32,451 nt of DNA, taken from CAZVVG01 sp964630615 (GTDB taxonomy: Bacteria; Patescibacteriota; Minisyncoccia; Moranbacterales; UBA2206). The notes under the pieces were generated by a model, which was given only the letters and a program-made list of their open reading frames with translations, was not told the DNA's origin and made no database searches. The translations under genes were made by a program, and so were the position numbers. The stretch lies in the NCBI GenBank assembly GCA_964630615.1, contig CAZVVG010000005.1:1-32451 (forward strand), written 5' to 3'. This document shows positions 1-7,257 of the stretch, one piece after another; positions within the stretch are counted from its first letter, which is position 1, and every line of letters starts with the position of its first letter.

Positions 1-1
1 A

Positions 2-526
2 GAAAGAATCGGAATTGCGAGTCCGGTTATTTTTAATGAGCAAACACGAGAAGTCTGGTTTTCGGGAGGAAGGATAAACTGGTTAAGACTTAAAACTATT
101 CACGAAAAAAAAATCCGAACCGAAGAGGTTTATGACTCTGAGTTTATAACGGGTTGTGCTATGCTGATTAGCGCTCCGGTTTTTTCTCAAGTTGGATTTT
201 TTGACGAAAACTTTTTTCTTTATTGGGAAGATGCCGATTTTAGTCTCAGGGTGAAAAAAGCAGGCCTCAGGAACGTTATTATTCCTTCCAGTTGGATTTA
301 CCATCTAGAAAGAAGCGAAACCCGACTGGAAAATAAAACCTATTGGCTAGTTATTTCTGGCTTGATTTTTTTTAAAAAAAATGCCAATTTTTTTCTTAAG
401 ATCTGGGGGATAGCCTACTTGGCTTTAAGAAAAATAAAAAATCGTTGGGACGTCAAAAAGAAGGGTGACCGAATTTCTCTAATTGTTCAAAAAGCTTATC
501 GTGATTTCAAAAATGCCAAATTTTAA
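2..526 (+). CDS. Family 2 glycosyltransferase, 5'-truncated by the window edge
   Basis: The frame is open from base 2, so the gene starts before the window; the ATG at 161 is internal, because the 53 codons before it belong to the same fold. What remains is the C-terminal half of a GT-A (family 2) glycosyltransferase. It has the acceptor-side stretch FITGCAMLI, then GFFDENFFLYWEDADFSLRVKKAG, where the ED-D acidic residues are those usually placed near the catalytic base, then a WIYHLERS segment. The family adds sugars from nucleotide-sugar donors to lipid-linked or surface glycans at the inner face of the membrane. The donor-binding N-terminal part with the DXD motif is not visible. The next gene starts inside its last codons (about 14 nt overlap), so the two are probably translationally coupled. 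Substrate cannot be told from sequence. Confidence 0.85.
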   Translation, partial: ERIGIASPVIFNEQTREVWFSGGRINWLRLKTIHEKKIRTEEVYDSEFITGCAMLISAPVFSQVGFFDENFFLYWEDADFSLRVKKAGLRNVIIPSSWIYHLERSETRLENKTYWLVISGLIFFKKNANFFLKIWGIAYLALRKIKNRWDVKKKGDRISLIVQKAYRDFKNAKF

Positions 527-1313
527 AAAACTTTCCATTATTATTGTCAATTATCAAAGTGATAATTATCTCAAAGGGTGCCTGGCCTCTATTTTCAAGC
601 AAAATTTAGAAGTGGTCTTTGAAGTAATCGTGGTTAACAATGACCTTCCAGAAAAATTAAAAGAAATAAGGGAAAAATTTCCTGCGGTCTTATGGGTGGA
701 AGCTAGGAAAAATATCGGTTTTGGCGCTGGTTGTAATTTGGGAGCAAGCCAGTCTCAAGGAGATTGGCTTTTATTTCTTAATCCTGACACAGAACTAAAA
801 AGCCGCCTCCTTCCAATCAAAGACTATTTAGAAAAAAATCAGGAAGTTGGAGCGGTTGGGGCGAAAATCTTAAAAACCGATGGCAAGATTCAGGAGTGGA
901 GTGCGGGAGCGGAAATTTCCTCCTGGAACTTGATTAGAAATAATCTAGGCCTGACTAAAAGTAAAGCGCTTTGGGAAAGCCAGCAACCAAGAGAAACCTT
1001 TTGGGTAAGCGGAGCCGCTCTCTTTATTCCTCGGAAAGTGTTTCTGGAAACCGGAAAGTTTGATGAAAATTTTTTTATGTATTTTGAGGATAATGACTTG
1101 TGTTTACGCCTAAGAAAAGGTGGAAAAAAGGTAGTTTATTTTCCTCAGGTAACCATTCTTCATTTTGGGGGAAAAAGTTTTTCTAAAGAAGAAGAAAAAA
1201 AACAAAAAGAATTTTTTTATCAATCCCAAGAATATTATTTTAGGAAGCACCTGGGAAAATTCCAAGTTTTTTGGCTAAAAACCGTAAGAAAGGTTTTTTT
1301 AAAAAATTGTTAA
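513..1313 (+). CDS. Family 2 glycosyltransferase (rhamnosyltransferase-like)
   Basis: Complete GT-A glycosyltransferase of 266 residues. It begins with the classic SIIIVNYQS strand, then EVIVVNN, NIGFGAGCNLGA and the metal/nucleotide motif NPDTE (about residues 90-94, the DXD equivalent). A second half follows with WVSGAALFIPRKVF, FDENFFMYFEDNDLCLRLRKGG and ILHFGGKS. This pattern is typical of WcaA/RfbF-type enzymes that transfer rhamnose or other hexoses onto surface polysaccharide. I chose ATG 513 over the TTG at 483, since the ten extra residues lie outside the domain and would give a 44-nt overlap with the upstream gene. The acidic ED-D motif matches that of the preceding gene, so the pair probably arose by duplication. 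It is followed 4 nt later by the ligase/polymerase genes. Confidence 0.88.
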   Translation: MPNFKKLSIIIVNYQSDNYLKGCLASIFKQNLEVVFEVIVVNNDLPEKLKEIREKFPAVLWVEARKNIGFGAGCNLGASQSQGDWLLFLNPDTELKSRLLPIKDYLEKNQEVGAVGAKILKTDGKIQEWSAGAEISSWNLIRNNLGLTKSKALWESQQPRETFWVSGAALFIPRKVFLETGKFDENFFMYFEDNDLCLRLRKGGKKVVYFPQVTILHFGGKSFSKEEEKKQKEFFYQSQEYYFRKHLGKFQVFWLKTVRKVFLKNC

Positions 1314-1317
1314 TCTG

Positions 1318-2598
1318 ATGTTTAACCTCCTTTTACTTCTAGCGCTTTATCTTCCTTTTCAAATTGCTCTTAATCCGCTTCCGGGCATAGACTTGGCCTC
1401 CATTCGGGTTTTTATCTTGGTCATGTTTTTTCTTTGGCTGGCCAAAGGATTAAAAGAAAGAAAGCTTTTTATTCCGGCCAAAATCCCCATTTTATTAATT
1501 ATCAGCTTTCTCTTTTTAAGTTTGTTTTCTTTAGCGTTTTCTGCTAATCTCGAGTGGTCTTGGCGCAAACTTTTTTTTCTTTTTTCTATCTTCCCTCTTT
1601 ATTTTATCGCCGCTACGGCTCTTGACGAACAAAAAAAAATCTTGAAAATTTCAAAATTTTTAGTTGGAAGTGGGATCTTGGCCAGTCTGGTGGGTCTTGC
1701 TCAGTTTTTTCTCCAGTTTTTCCTCGGGAGAGAAAAAGTTTATCAGTTTTGGGCTGAGAATTTAGTCGTTCCTTTTTTGGGCAAAAGCTTTTCTCAGGCG
1801 GTGCTGCAAAATCCCAGCTGGCTGGTTAATGTTTCTGGGAAAACCTATCTTCGGGCTACCGCCCTTTTTCCCGACCCACATATGTTCTCTTTTTTTCTGG
1901 GGCTTTTGATTCCTCTCGCCCTGGCGCTTGCGGTAGCGGAGAAAAAAAACAGATATTTCTTATTGGGTTTTGGGATAATGATTTTAGCGGACATCTTAAC
2001 TTTTTCTCGTGGGGGTTATTTGGGGCTGGGCGCAGGCCTTTTGATGGCCCCTCTTATTTTTTGGAAAGAGATAAAAAGGGTTTATAAAAAAGTAGTTATA
2101 ATTTGTTTTTTCCTGTTGCTGATTTTTTTGTCTTTTTCCAACCCTTTTTCTAGTCGGGTTTTTTCAATTTTGGATTTTAAAGAGGGCTCCAATCAGGGTA
2201 GGCTTGCCACCTGGAAACAAGCCTTGTCGGTGGTGGCAAAAAATCCGCTTTTCGGGGTGGGTTTAGGCAATTATCCCCTGGAAATAAAGCCAACGGCGGA
2301 TTATCGGGAGCCGATTTATGCTCACAACACTTATCTGGACATTGCCCTTGATTCAGGCATTCCTAATGCGCTAATCTGGTTAAGTCTCCTACTCTTTTCT
2401 TTATTGGATTTTTTCCGTCGAGCGAAAGAGAGTCCTCTTTTTTGGGGGGCGGGGCTAGGGTTAGTTATTTTTTCAGTTCACTCTCTTGTAGAAACAGCCA
2501 TCTTTTCACCGACAGTTCTGGCTTTGCTTTTGTTAATTTTAAGTTTTGGCAATTGTCCGCCGTTAAAAAATGAAAGAAAACTTGAGAAAACTCATTAA
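1318..2598 (+). CDS. O-antigen ligase / polysaccharide polymerase-like membrane protein
   Basis: A 426-residue protein dominated by about 10-12 hydrophobic segments, with the layout of the O-antigen ligase/Wzy family (PF04932-like). Recognisable features are ALFPDPHMFSFFLGLLIP, the transmembrane stretch ILTFSRGGYLGLGAGLL, and the long external loop GRLATWKQALSVVAKNPLFGVGLGNYPLEI followed by YAHNTYLDIALDSGIPNALIWL. In this family the R and H of the loop take part in moving an undecaprenyl-linked glycan onto its acceptor, or in polymerising it. It sits 4 nt after the glycosyltransferase and overlaps the next gene by 29 nt, within a surface-glycan operon. Ligase and polymerase activities cannot be separated by sequence alone. 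Confidence 0.82.
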   Translation: MFNLLLLLALYLPFQIALNPLPGIDLASIRVFILVMFFLWLAKGLKERKLFIPAKIPILLIISFLFLSLFSLAFSANLEWSWRKLFFLFSIFPLYFIAATALDEQKKILKISKFLVGSGILASLVGLAQFFLQFFLGREKVYQFWAENLVVPFLGKSFSQAVLQNPSWLVNVSGKTYLRATALFPDPHMFSFFLGLLIPLALALAVAEKKNRYFLLGFGIMILADILTFSRGGYLGLGAGLLMAPLIFWKEIKRVYKKVVIICFFLLLIFLSFSNPFSSRVFSILDFKEGSNQGRLATWKQALSVVAKNPLFGVGLGNYPLEIKPTADYREPIYAHNTYLDIALDSGIPNALIWLSLLLFSLLDFFRRAKESPLFWGAGLGLVIFSVHSLVETAIFSPTVLALLLLILSFGNCPPLKNERKLEKTH

Positions 2599-3730
2599 CC
2601 TGAAAATTTTTATCGGAATAATTCTGGCGGTTTTACCAAGCTACCTTTTAAAATTTACTTTTTTAGGTCTTCCCTTTAATGGATTAGAAGCTTTAATAAG
2701 CTTGGCCTTGCTGCTTTGGATAAAAGAAAAACGCTTTAAACTTTCCGAAGTCAAAGAGCTTTTTAAGAGCAAGAAAAAAAACCTCTTTTTGATAGCGCTT
2801 CTCTTTTTAAGTCTTTTTATCTCAAATTTTTTCAGTGAAAATTTCCGCTTGGGCCTGGGAATAATTAAGGGTTGGTTTATTTTTCCTCTTATCCTGGGTC
2901 TGCTTTCAACCAATATTTTCAAAGGGGAAAGAAAAACCGCTTTAATGTTTTTCTATTGGGGCGCTTGGGGGTTTTCCCTCTTAGCCCTGATCGGTTTTTT
3001 CTTTGGCCGAGTGACTTACGATGGGCGCTTGCAAGGCATTTTCAATTCGCCCAATTATTTGGCTATGTATTTGGCTCCGGCGATTATGATAGGAATTTTC
3101 CTTTGGAAGGAAGGAAAAAATAAGTATCTTTTTTCGCTTCCGGTTATTCTCGGGGCCTTTTATTTGACCTACTCCTTTGCTGCTTGGGGTGCTCTTCTGG
3201 GGTCATTTTTTTTCATCAACCTCCTAAACTGGCAAAAAAAAATAAATTTAAAGACCCCACTCGGGATTTTAATTTTTATAACTTTTTTGCTAATTCTACA
3301 ACTAAAAACGGAGAAATTGGATAATTTGCTTAATCTAAGTGAGCGCTCCTCGCTGGCTTCTCGGGCAATGATTTGGGAAGTGGCCGGAAAAATAATCCAA
3401 AACCATCCTATTTGGGGGATTGGGCCAGGGCAATTTCAGGAAAAATATCTGGAATATCAGAAATACTACCCACCCTATCTGGAATGGGCCGTTCCCCATC
3501 CGCACAGTCTTTATCTGAATTTTTATTTATCGACTGGAATTTTAGGCTTGGGAGCTTTTTTGGTTTTGGTTTCTACCTGGTTAAAAAAAGCTCTGAGAGA
3601 GAGAGACAATCAAACCTCTCTTTTATTGTTAGGGATAATGGTTTATATCTTAGCTCACGGGCTGGTGGACACAACTTATTTTAAAAACGATTTGGCGACT
3701 ATTTTTTGGACGGTTTTCTTTTTACTTTAA
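2570..3730 (+). CDS. Second O-antigen ligase / polymerase-like membrane protein
   Basis: A 386-residue polytopic membrane protein with the same architecture as the gene before it: about ten membrane segments, then the large loop SERSSLASRAMIWEVAGKIIQNHPIWGIGPGQF and WAVPHPHSLYLNFYLSTGILGLGAFLVL. The loop (R-x-x-x-W ... G-x-G-P/L-G ... H-x-H/N-x-x-L) is the signature of the O-antigen ligase/Wzy superfamily. Its start lies 29 nt inside the upstream gene in another frame, so translation is probably coupled. It is the last gene of the plus-strand operon and is followed by a strong hairpin terminator. Two members side by side suggest one polymerase and one ligase, or two acceptors; this is inference. 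Confidence 0.8.
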   Translation: MKENLRKLINLKIFIGIILAVLPSYLLKFTFLGLPFNGLEALISLALLLWIKEKRFKLSEVKELFKSKKKNLFLIALLFLSLFISNFFSENFRLGLGIIKGWFIFPLILGLLSTNIFKGERKTALMFFYWGAWGFSLLALIGFFFGRVTYDGRLQGIFNSPNYLAMYLAPAIMIGIFLWKEGKNKYLFSLPVILGAFYLTYSFAAWGALLGSFFFINLLNWQKKINLKTPLGILIFITFLLILQLKTEKLDNLLNLSERSSLASRAMIWEVAGKIIQNHPIWGIGPGQFQEKYLEYQKYYPPYLEWAVPHPHSLYLNFYLSTGILGLGAFLVLVSTWLKKALRERDNQTSLLLLGIMVYILAHGLVDTTYFKNDLATIFWTVFFLL

Positions 3731-3744
3731 AACAAGGAAGAAAT

Positions 3745-3775
3745 AAAAAATAAGCTCTCCAAGAGCTTATTTTTT
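3745..3775. terminator. Bidirectional intrinsic terminator between convergent operons
   Basis: A near-perfect inverted repeat: arms 3745-3758 and 3762-3775 with a 3-nt loop (core TAAGCTCT/AGAGCTTA). It is flanked by an A-run on the left and a T-run on the right, so it can act on either strand. It separates the plus-strand glycan operon (ends 3730) from the minus-strand secretion operon (ends 3796), exactly where one shared terminator is expected. Confidence 0.9.
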
Positions 3776-3795
3776 TGAGTCCAAGTCTTGTTTTT

Positions 3796-4941
3796 TCAGA
3801 GGTTTATGCGATAAAGCTTTCCGTCACTTCGATTCGTAAAAAAGAGGCCGCTTTCATCAAGGCTGAGAAAAAGATCTTTAGCGTCAACCCTTTCCGGGAT
3901 TTTTTCCAAGTCAATTAAGCGAATTTTTTCTCCGTTTTGAAGGTTGATTTTCCAAAAAGTGTCAATGGTATTAAATTTACCAGAGAGATAGTCATTGGGT
4001 AGAATGGAATTTTCTGGAATTGAGCCCGGTTGGGCGTAATAAATGGTTTTGCCATCGCGGGACCAGGCGCATTTGGAAACAAAGGTCGGAATTTCCAGGT
4101 TTTTGTATTCTCCACCGTTATTGTTTATTAAGCCAAGCTGGATTTTTTTACCCGCCCGCTCGTTGGAATGACTTAAGATCAAGGAAGAACCTTCCGGATT
4201 CCAGAGAAAGTCAGCCCCAAATTTCCCCTGAAAAAGGACCTTAGTTTCTCCAGAAACCAGGGAGGTGGAACGGAGAACAGATTCGTTATAAGCGTCTGGC
4301 GATTGCCAAAAGGAAATTTCCCCGCTTTTTGGGATGGGGGAAACAGAAAGATTCCGGAATTCCAAATCAGCCAGTTTTTTCCAATTAGTGCCATCCGGAT
4401 CGGCCATATTCAAAGTTCGCTCTTTTTTGGCCGGGTCGTAGTATTTATAAATAATTTTATCGTCGTTGTGCCAATAAACGGAATCCAGGTTGTTTTTCAG
4501 GGGTGTTCCCTTTTTTGTTTCAAAATTAAATAAGGTAAAATGAGGGTCAGTACCAACGGAAACAAACTTAAAAATTGCCTGTTTGCGGTTAGGTGACCAA
4601 AAAATTCCTTCAATTCCGGGCAAATCTTTCTTAAGAAGAAGATTTCGGATTTCCCCACTAAAAGTTATCTCGTAAAATCCCTGATCCTTTTTGGAATAAT
4701 ATTTTATGCCCGTGGAGTCTTCATTGAGGGCGGGAGCCAGCACCTCTTCGTCCGTAAGCGCGAGCATCTTTTCCTTCGCTCGCCCCGAATCCAAGGGAAC
4801 AGCCTGAGCTTCCTGGACGCTTTCCGAAGCGGACTTTTTCCCCGGTGCCGGCTTAAAAACAAAGTAATATAAACCCCAAAAGAGGAGAATCAGGGCCAAG
4901 CCCAAGGAAGAGAAAATGAAAACTTTTTTTATGGTAGACAT
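3796..4941 (-). CDS. Membrane-anchored beta-propeller (TolB/PD40-like) protein
   Basis: A 381-residue protein with one N-terminal membrane anchor (about residues 7-29, hydrophobic and then FKPAPGKK) and a large exported domain. The domain contains repeated four-stranded blades: GIEGIFWSPNRKQAIFKF, LDSVYWHNDDKIIYKYYDP, GADFLWNPEGSSLILSHS, VSKCAWSRDGKTIYYAQPG and LFLSLDESGLFFTNRSDGKLYRINL. The W-S-P/D-x-G-x-x-I/L-x-F spacing is that of PD40/WD40-like TolB propellers, which serve as protein- or glycan-binding scaffolds. It is the last gene of the secretion operon, 24 nt after its neighbour, which suggests an outward-facing accessory part of that machine. No catalytic residues are evident; the function is unknown beyond the fold. 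Confidence 0.75.
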   Translation of the reverse strand: MSTIKKVFIFSSLGLALILLFWGLYYFVFKPAPGKKSASESVQEAQAVPLDSGRAKEKMLALTDEEVLAPALNEDSTGIKYYSKKDQGFYEITFSGEIRNLLLKKDLPGIEGIFWSPNRKQAIFKFVSVGTDPHFTLFNFETKKGTPLKNNLDSVYWHNDDKIIYKYYDPAKKERTLNMADPDGTNWKKLADLEFRNLSVSPIPKSGEISFWQSPDAYNESVLRSTSLVSGETKVLFQGKFGADFLWNPEGSSLILSHSNERAGKKIQLGLINNNGGEYKNLEIPTFVSKCAWSRDGKTIYYAQPGSIPENSILPNDYLSGKFNTIDTFWKINLQNGEKIRLIDLEKIPERVDAKDLFLSLDESGLFFTNRSDGKLYRINL

Positions 4942-4965
4942 GAGATTTAAATTTTAATGATAAAT

Positions 4966-5490
4966 TTAGAAATTTTTACCGTTTGGGCAGAAGCTCAAGC
5001 CGTAATCCTCTCCGGAGTAGGCTTCACTGATGTCAAACGGTATCCGAAGAGAAATATTAAGCAGACAAGCGTCACCACTGCTTATTCCTAGGATTTTTAG
5101 GAAATCTTCTTCTGCTGCTTTTCTAGCCGAAAAGACATCTTCATTTTGGATAACGACAATGAACGACTCGTCTTGGGGATAAAAAGCCATATAGTAGTTG
5201 TTATTATCGGCAAAAGCCACTCCGCTATTAGAAAGTTCAGAGATCGACTTTTTATAGACATTGTTAATCTTAATAATTCCTTTTCTTGTGTGAATTTCTA
5301 GTTTTTCTTGGGTTTCTAAATCGCTTAAGAAAGCTGTAGCAGGAGGCGTGTTAGCTTTTTCTATTTTTGGCAAGGATTCATCCGAATCCTTACTTAAGGC
5401 TTTACCCCAAAAGTGAATAAGAGATAGAATTGAGATAAAAGCAATGAAAGAAGCGATAATAATTGTAGATAGATAAGACTTTCCACCCAT
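4966..5490 (-). CDS. Unknown membrane-anchored protein of the secretion operon
   Basis: A 174-residue protein from the ATG at 5490. A longer open frame back to 5556 would overlap the upstream gene by 47 nt, and its extra 22 residues look non-native, so I prefer the internal ATG 19 nt after the upstream stop. A single membrane segment lies near residues 6-27. An exported domain follows, with a predicted mix of strand and helix: GIIKINNVYKKSISELSNSGVAFADNNNYYMAFYPQDESFIVVI, then EDFLKILGISSGDACLLNISLRIPFDISEAYSGEDYGLSFCPNG, which has two Cys that could pair. I do not recognise the family. Its position between a pilin fusion and the propeller protein suggests a structural or assembly role in the same apparatus. 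Confidence 0.7.
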   Translation of the reverse strand: MGGKSYLSTIIIASFIAFISILSLIHFWGKALSKDSDESLPKIEKANTPPATAFLSDLETQEKLEIHTRKGIIKINNVYKKSISELSNSGVAFADNNNYYMAFYPQDESFIVVIQNEDVFSARKAAEEDFLKILGISSGDACLLNISLRIPFDISEAYSGEDYGLSFCPNGKNF

Positions 5491-5509
5491 TTTATTTTTA
5501 AACAAGCAA

Positions 5510-6397
5510 TTAAAATTTGCATTTAGAATTAGCCCCCCATTGGTTCCATCCTCCATATTTACCCGTTGTATTATAAAGTAGGCTGCAGGACTTATTTATA
5601 TTATTACTTGCGTTCGTGTAGGTATTTTTGCAGTCTTCATATCCCTTCGAATCAATTACCTTACACGTATTATCAGCGCAACCCTTTTTGCCAGTAGTCT
5701 TAGAAAAAACTTTCGGACATTGGCAAGTTAAATTAACTTGAAAAAGACCATAAGAAAAAACATTGCCGTCTTGACACTTATCTGTTTTACTAGGTTCAAG
5801 TTCTTTTCCGCCACTTTCTGCCATGCAAATAGCGGAAGCTTTTTCCGCGTTCGCTTCTCCAAAACAAGTTTTTTTCAAATTTTCTACCGAACAAGGACCG
5901 ATGTTAGTTGGCTTACAAAGTCCAGACCCGGTATTGCCAACACTTCTTTTGTTGGTAGTGCTGGATGGTGCTGTTGCGCCAGATCCGGTACTTGAAGTTT
6001 TTATCTTCACCAGCTCTGGATTAATAATGTACAGAATCAGGTAAGCTAGAAGAGCCAGAATCAAGCCAATAATCGCATCCGTAATGAAACCCTTGGCTTT
6101 TTGCATCGTCGCGTTATTTCCTCCCGAAGCGGCGTAAAAATAACCTCCAATTACGATCATAAGCAAAGCGCAAATTCCCACTGTCCAAATCCCGAATTTA
6201 TACAAATTAGAAATAAAGACGCCAAAATCATTGCTGCTGCCAAAACCAGGAAGATTTTCCATGGGATTGTAGTCGAGGCTGCCAGCAGTTGTTAAAAAGG
6301 GAAAGCCGAGAATAAAAAAAGTAAGCAAACAAAAAATAATCCAAGTATATAGTTCATATCTATTTTTTTTAGGAAATTTTTTCATAATCTGCGCCAT
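5510..6397 (-). CDS. T4SS pilin domain fused to a lysozyme/transglycosylase-like domain
   Basis: A 295-residue fusion. Residues 1-39 are a signal-anchor. Residues 40-134 form a VirB2/TrbC-type pilin domain with two membrane helices (FGIWTVGICALLMIVIGGYFYAASG and AIIGLILALLAYLILYII). A Ser/Thr-rich linker (135-160) leads to a Cys-rich lysozyme-like domain. In that domain AICMAESGG puts a candidate catalytic Glu at 194, VFSYGLFQVNL (213-223) matches the conserved G-L-x-Q strand of SLT/lysozyme folds, and YGGWNQWGA (281-289) is the usual closing motif. Ten or so Cys imply disulfides and export. The pilin part is encoded by DNA identical to that in the neighbour upstream. The family would cleave peptidoglycan glycan strands. 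Met5 is an alternative start. The domain assignment is from motifs only. Confidence 0.8.
   Translation of the reverse strand: MAQIMKKFPKKNRYELYTWIIFCLLTFFILGFPFLTTAGSLDYNPMENLPGFGSSNDFGVFISNLYKFGIWTVGICALLMIVIGGYFYAASGGNNATMQKAKGFITDAIIGLILALLAYLILYIINPELVKIKTSSTGSGATAPSSTTNKRSVGNTGSGLCKPTNIGPCSVENLKKTCFGEANAEKASAICMAESGGKELEPSKTDKCQDGNVFSYGLFQVNLTCQCPKVFSKTTGKKGCADNTCKVIDSKGYEDCKNTYTNASNNINKSCSLLYNTTGKYGGWNQWGANSKCKF
5996..6281. repeat. 286-bp perfect direct repeat, copy 1 (pilin module)
   Basis: Every base from 5996 to 6281 equals 6880-7165 (offset 884) as compared by eye line by line. The identity ends abruptly at both sides (5995 A versus 6879 G; 6282 C versus 7166 G). The block encodes the pilin domain from SLDYNPMEN to ELVKIKT, starting and ending at the domain edges. 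Signal peptides, linkers and C-terminal domains outside it are unrelated. Confidence 0.95.
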
Positions 6398-6405
6398 TAT
6401 TATTT

Positions 6406-7257
6406 TTACTTACAGTTGCAACCTCCTGTGCTGACATGGACATGATTCCCTTCATCTAAGGTATAATTTGCGCCACAAGATTTAGCGGTGCTGATAATAG
6501 TTGAATTGGGGGCGGAACTACCCGCGTTAGAAAAATCTACCGCTGAAGAAGATCCAGCACAACTAGTTCCTCCGTAATGGCAAGAATTTTTTTTATGGAA
6601 ACAGCAATTCTTTTGAGATCCAGAAGTGCACTGAGCCCAGGTAGGATTATTTTGATAGCAATTGACCCCACCATTGCCGTCAGAAATAGAAGATATCTGG
6701 ATTGCGTTCCCCAATTTAGAATTCATACAGCTTAAAAGATTGGTTAAACTAGGTGAGGCATCTTTGCACTGACCAGGCTTTTGGCTGGAAATACCACTGC
6801 AACTTCCAGTTCCTGGAGCAGGAGTGGGAGCAGGCGTGGGAGCGGGAGCCGGCGTGGGGGTGGGATAAATAGTGGCTTGAGTTTTTATCTTCACCAGCTC
6901 TGGATTAATAATGTACAGAATCAGGTAAGCTAGAAGAGCCAGAATCAAGCCAATAATCGCATCCGTAATGAAACCCTTGGCTTTTTGCATCGTCGCGTTA
7001 TTTCCTCCCGAAGCGGCGTAAAAATAACCTCCAATTACGATCATAAGCAAAGCGCAAATTCCCACTGTCCAAATCCCGAATTTATACAAATTAGAAATAA
7101 AGACGCCAAAATCATTGCTGCTGCCAAAACCAGGAAGATTTTCCATGGGATTGTAGTCGAGGCTGGCGCTGGTATCAGCAAAAATTAAGAAGGGAAAAAC
7201 AAGGATGAAAAAAAAGGTTAGTAGGAATAAAAGCAGAAAACAGTTTTTCTTATTCAT
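6406..7257 (-). CDS. T4SS pilin domain fused to an M15-type D,D-peptidase-like domain
   Basis: A 283-residue fusion. A signal peptide (about 1-27, ending FLIFADTS) leads to the same 95-residue VirB2-like pilin domain (32-126) as in the next gene. A Pro-Thr/Ala-rich linker follows (130-150, alternating TP and AP), then a Cys-rich C-terminal domain. That domain has CHYGG (His227), SSAVDF (Asp241) and NHVHVS (His272/His274), the order H...D...H-x-H of zinc D-Ala-D-Ala carboxypeptidases of family M15, preceded by KLGNAIQISSISDG, which resembles the family's strand before the first His. The His-Asp spacing is longer than usual (14), so this call is less certain than the pilin part. M15 enzymes cut peptidoglycan stem peptides. 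The start overlaps the upstream gene by 8 nt. Confidence 0.75.
   Translation of the reverse strand: MNKKNCFLLLFLLTFFFILVFPFLIFADTSASLDYNPMENLPGFGSSNDFGVFISNLYKFGIWTVGICALLMIVIGGYFYAASGGNNATMQKAKGFITDAIIGLILALLAYLILYIINPELVKIKTQATIYPTPTPAPAPTPAPTPAPGTGSCSGISSQKPGQCKDASPSLTNLLSCMNSKLGNAIQISSISDGNGGVNCYQNNPTWAQCTSGSQKNCCFHKKNSCHYGGTSCAGSSSAVDFSNAGSSAPNSTIISTAKSCGANYTLDEGNHVHVSTGGCNCK
6880..7165. repeat. 286-bp perfect direct repeat, copy 2 (pilin module)
   Basis: Second copy of the block at 5996-6281, in the same orientation and the same reading frame of the adjacent gene. Identity includes all synonymous positions, so the copies were duplicated or homogenised recently. Confidence 0.95.

Noticed and set aside
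5491..5556. N-terminal extension of the 174-residue membrane protein
   Set aside because: It would overlap the lysozyme-domain gene by 47 nt and the sequence lacks signal-peptide character; the ATG at 5490 precedes a proper membrane anchor.
6985..7188. Duplicate plus-strand frame at 6101 and 6985
   Set aside because: It is identical only because it lies on the opposite strand of the duplicated pilin DNA.
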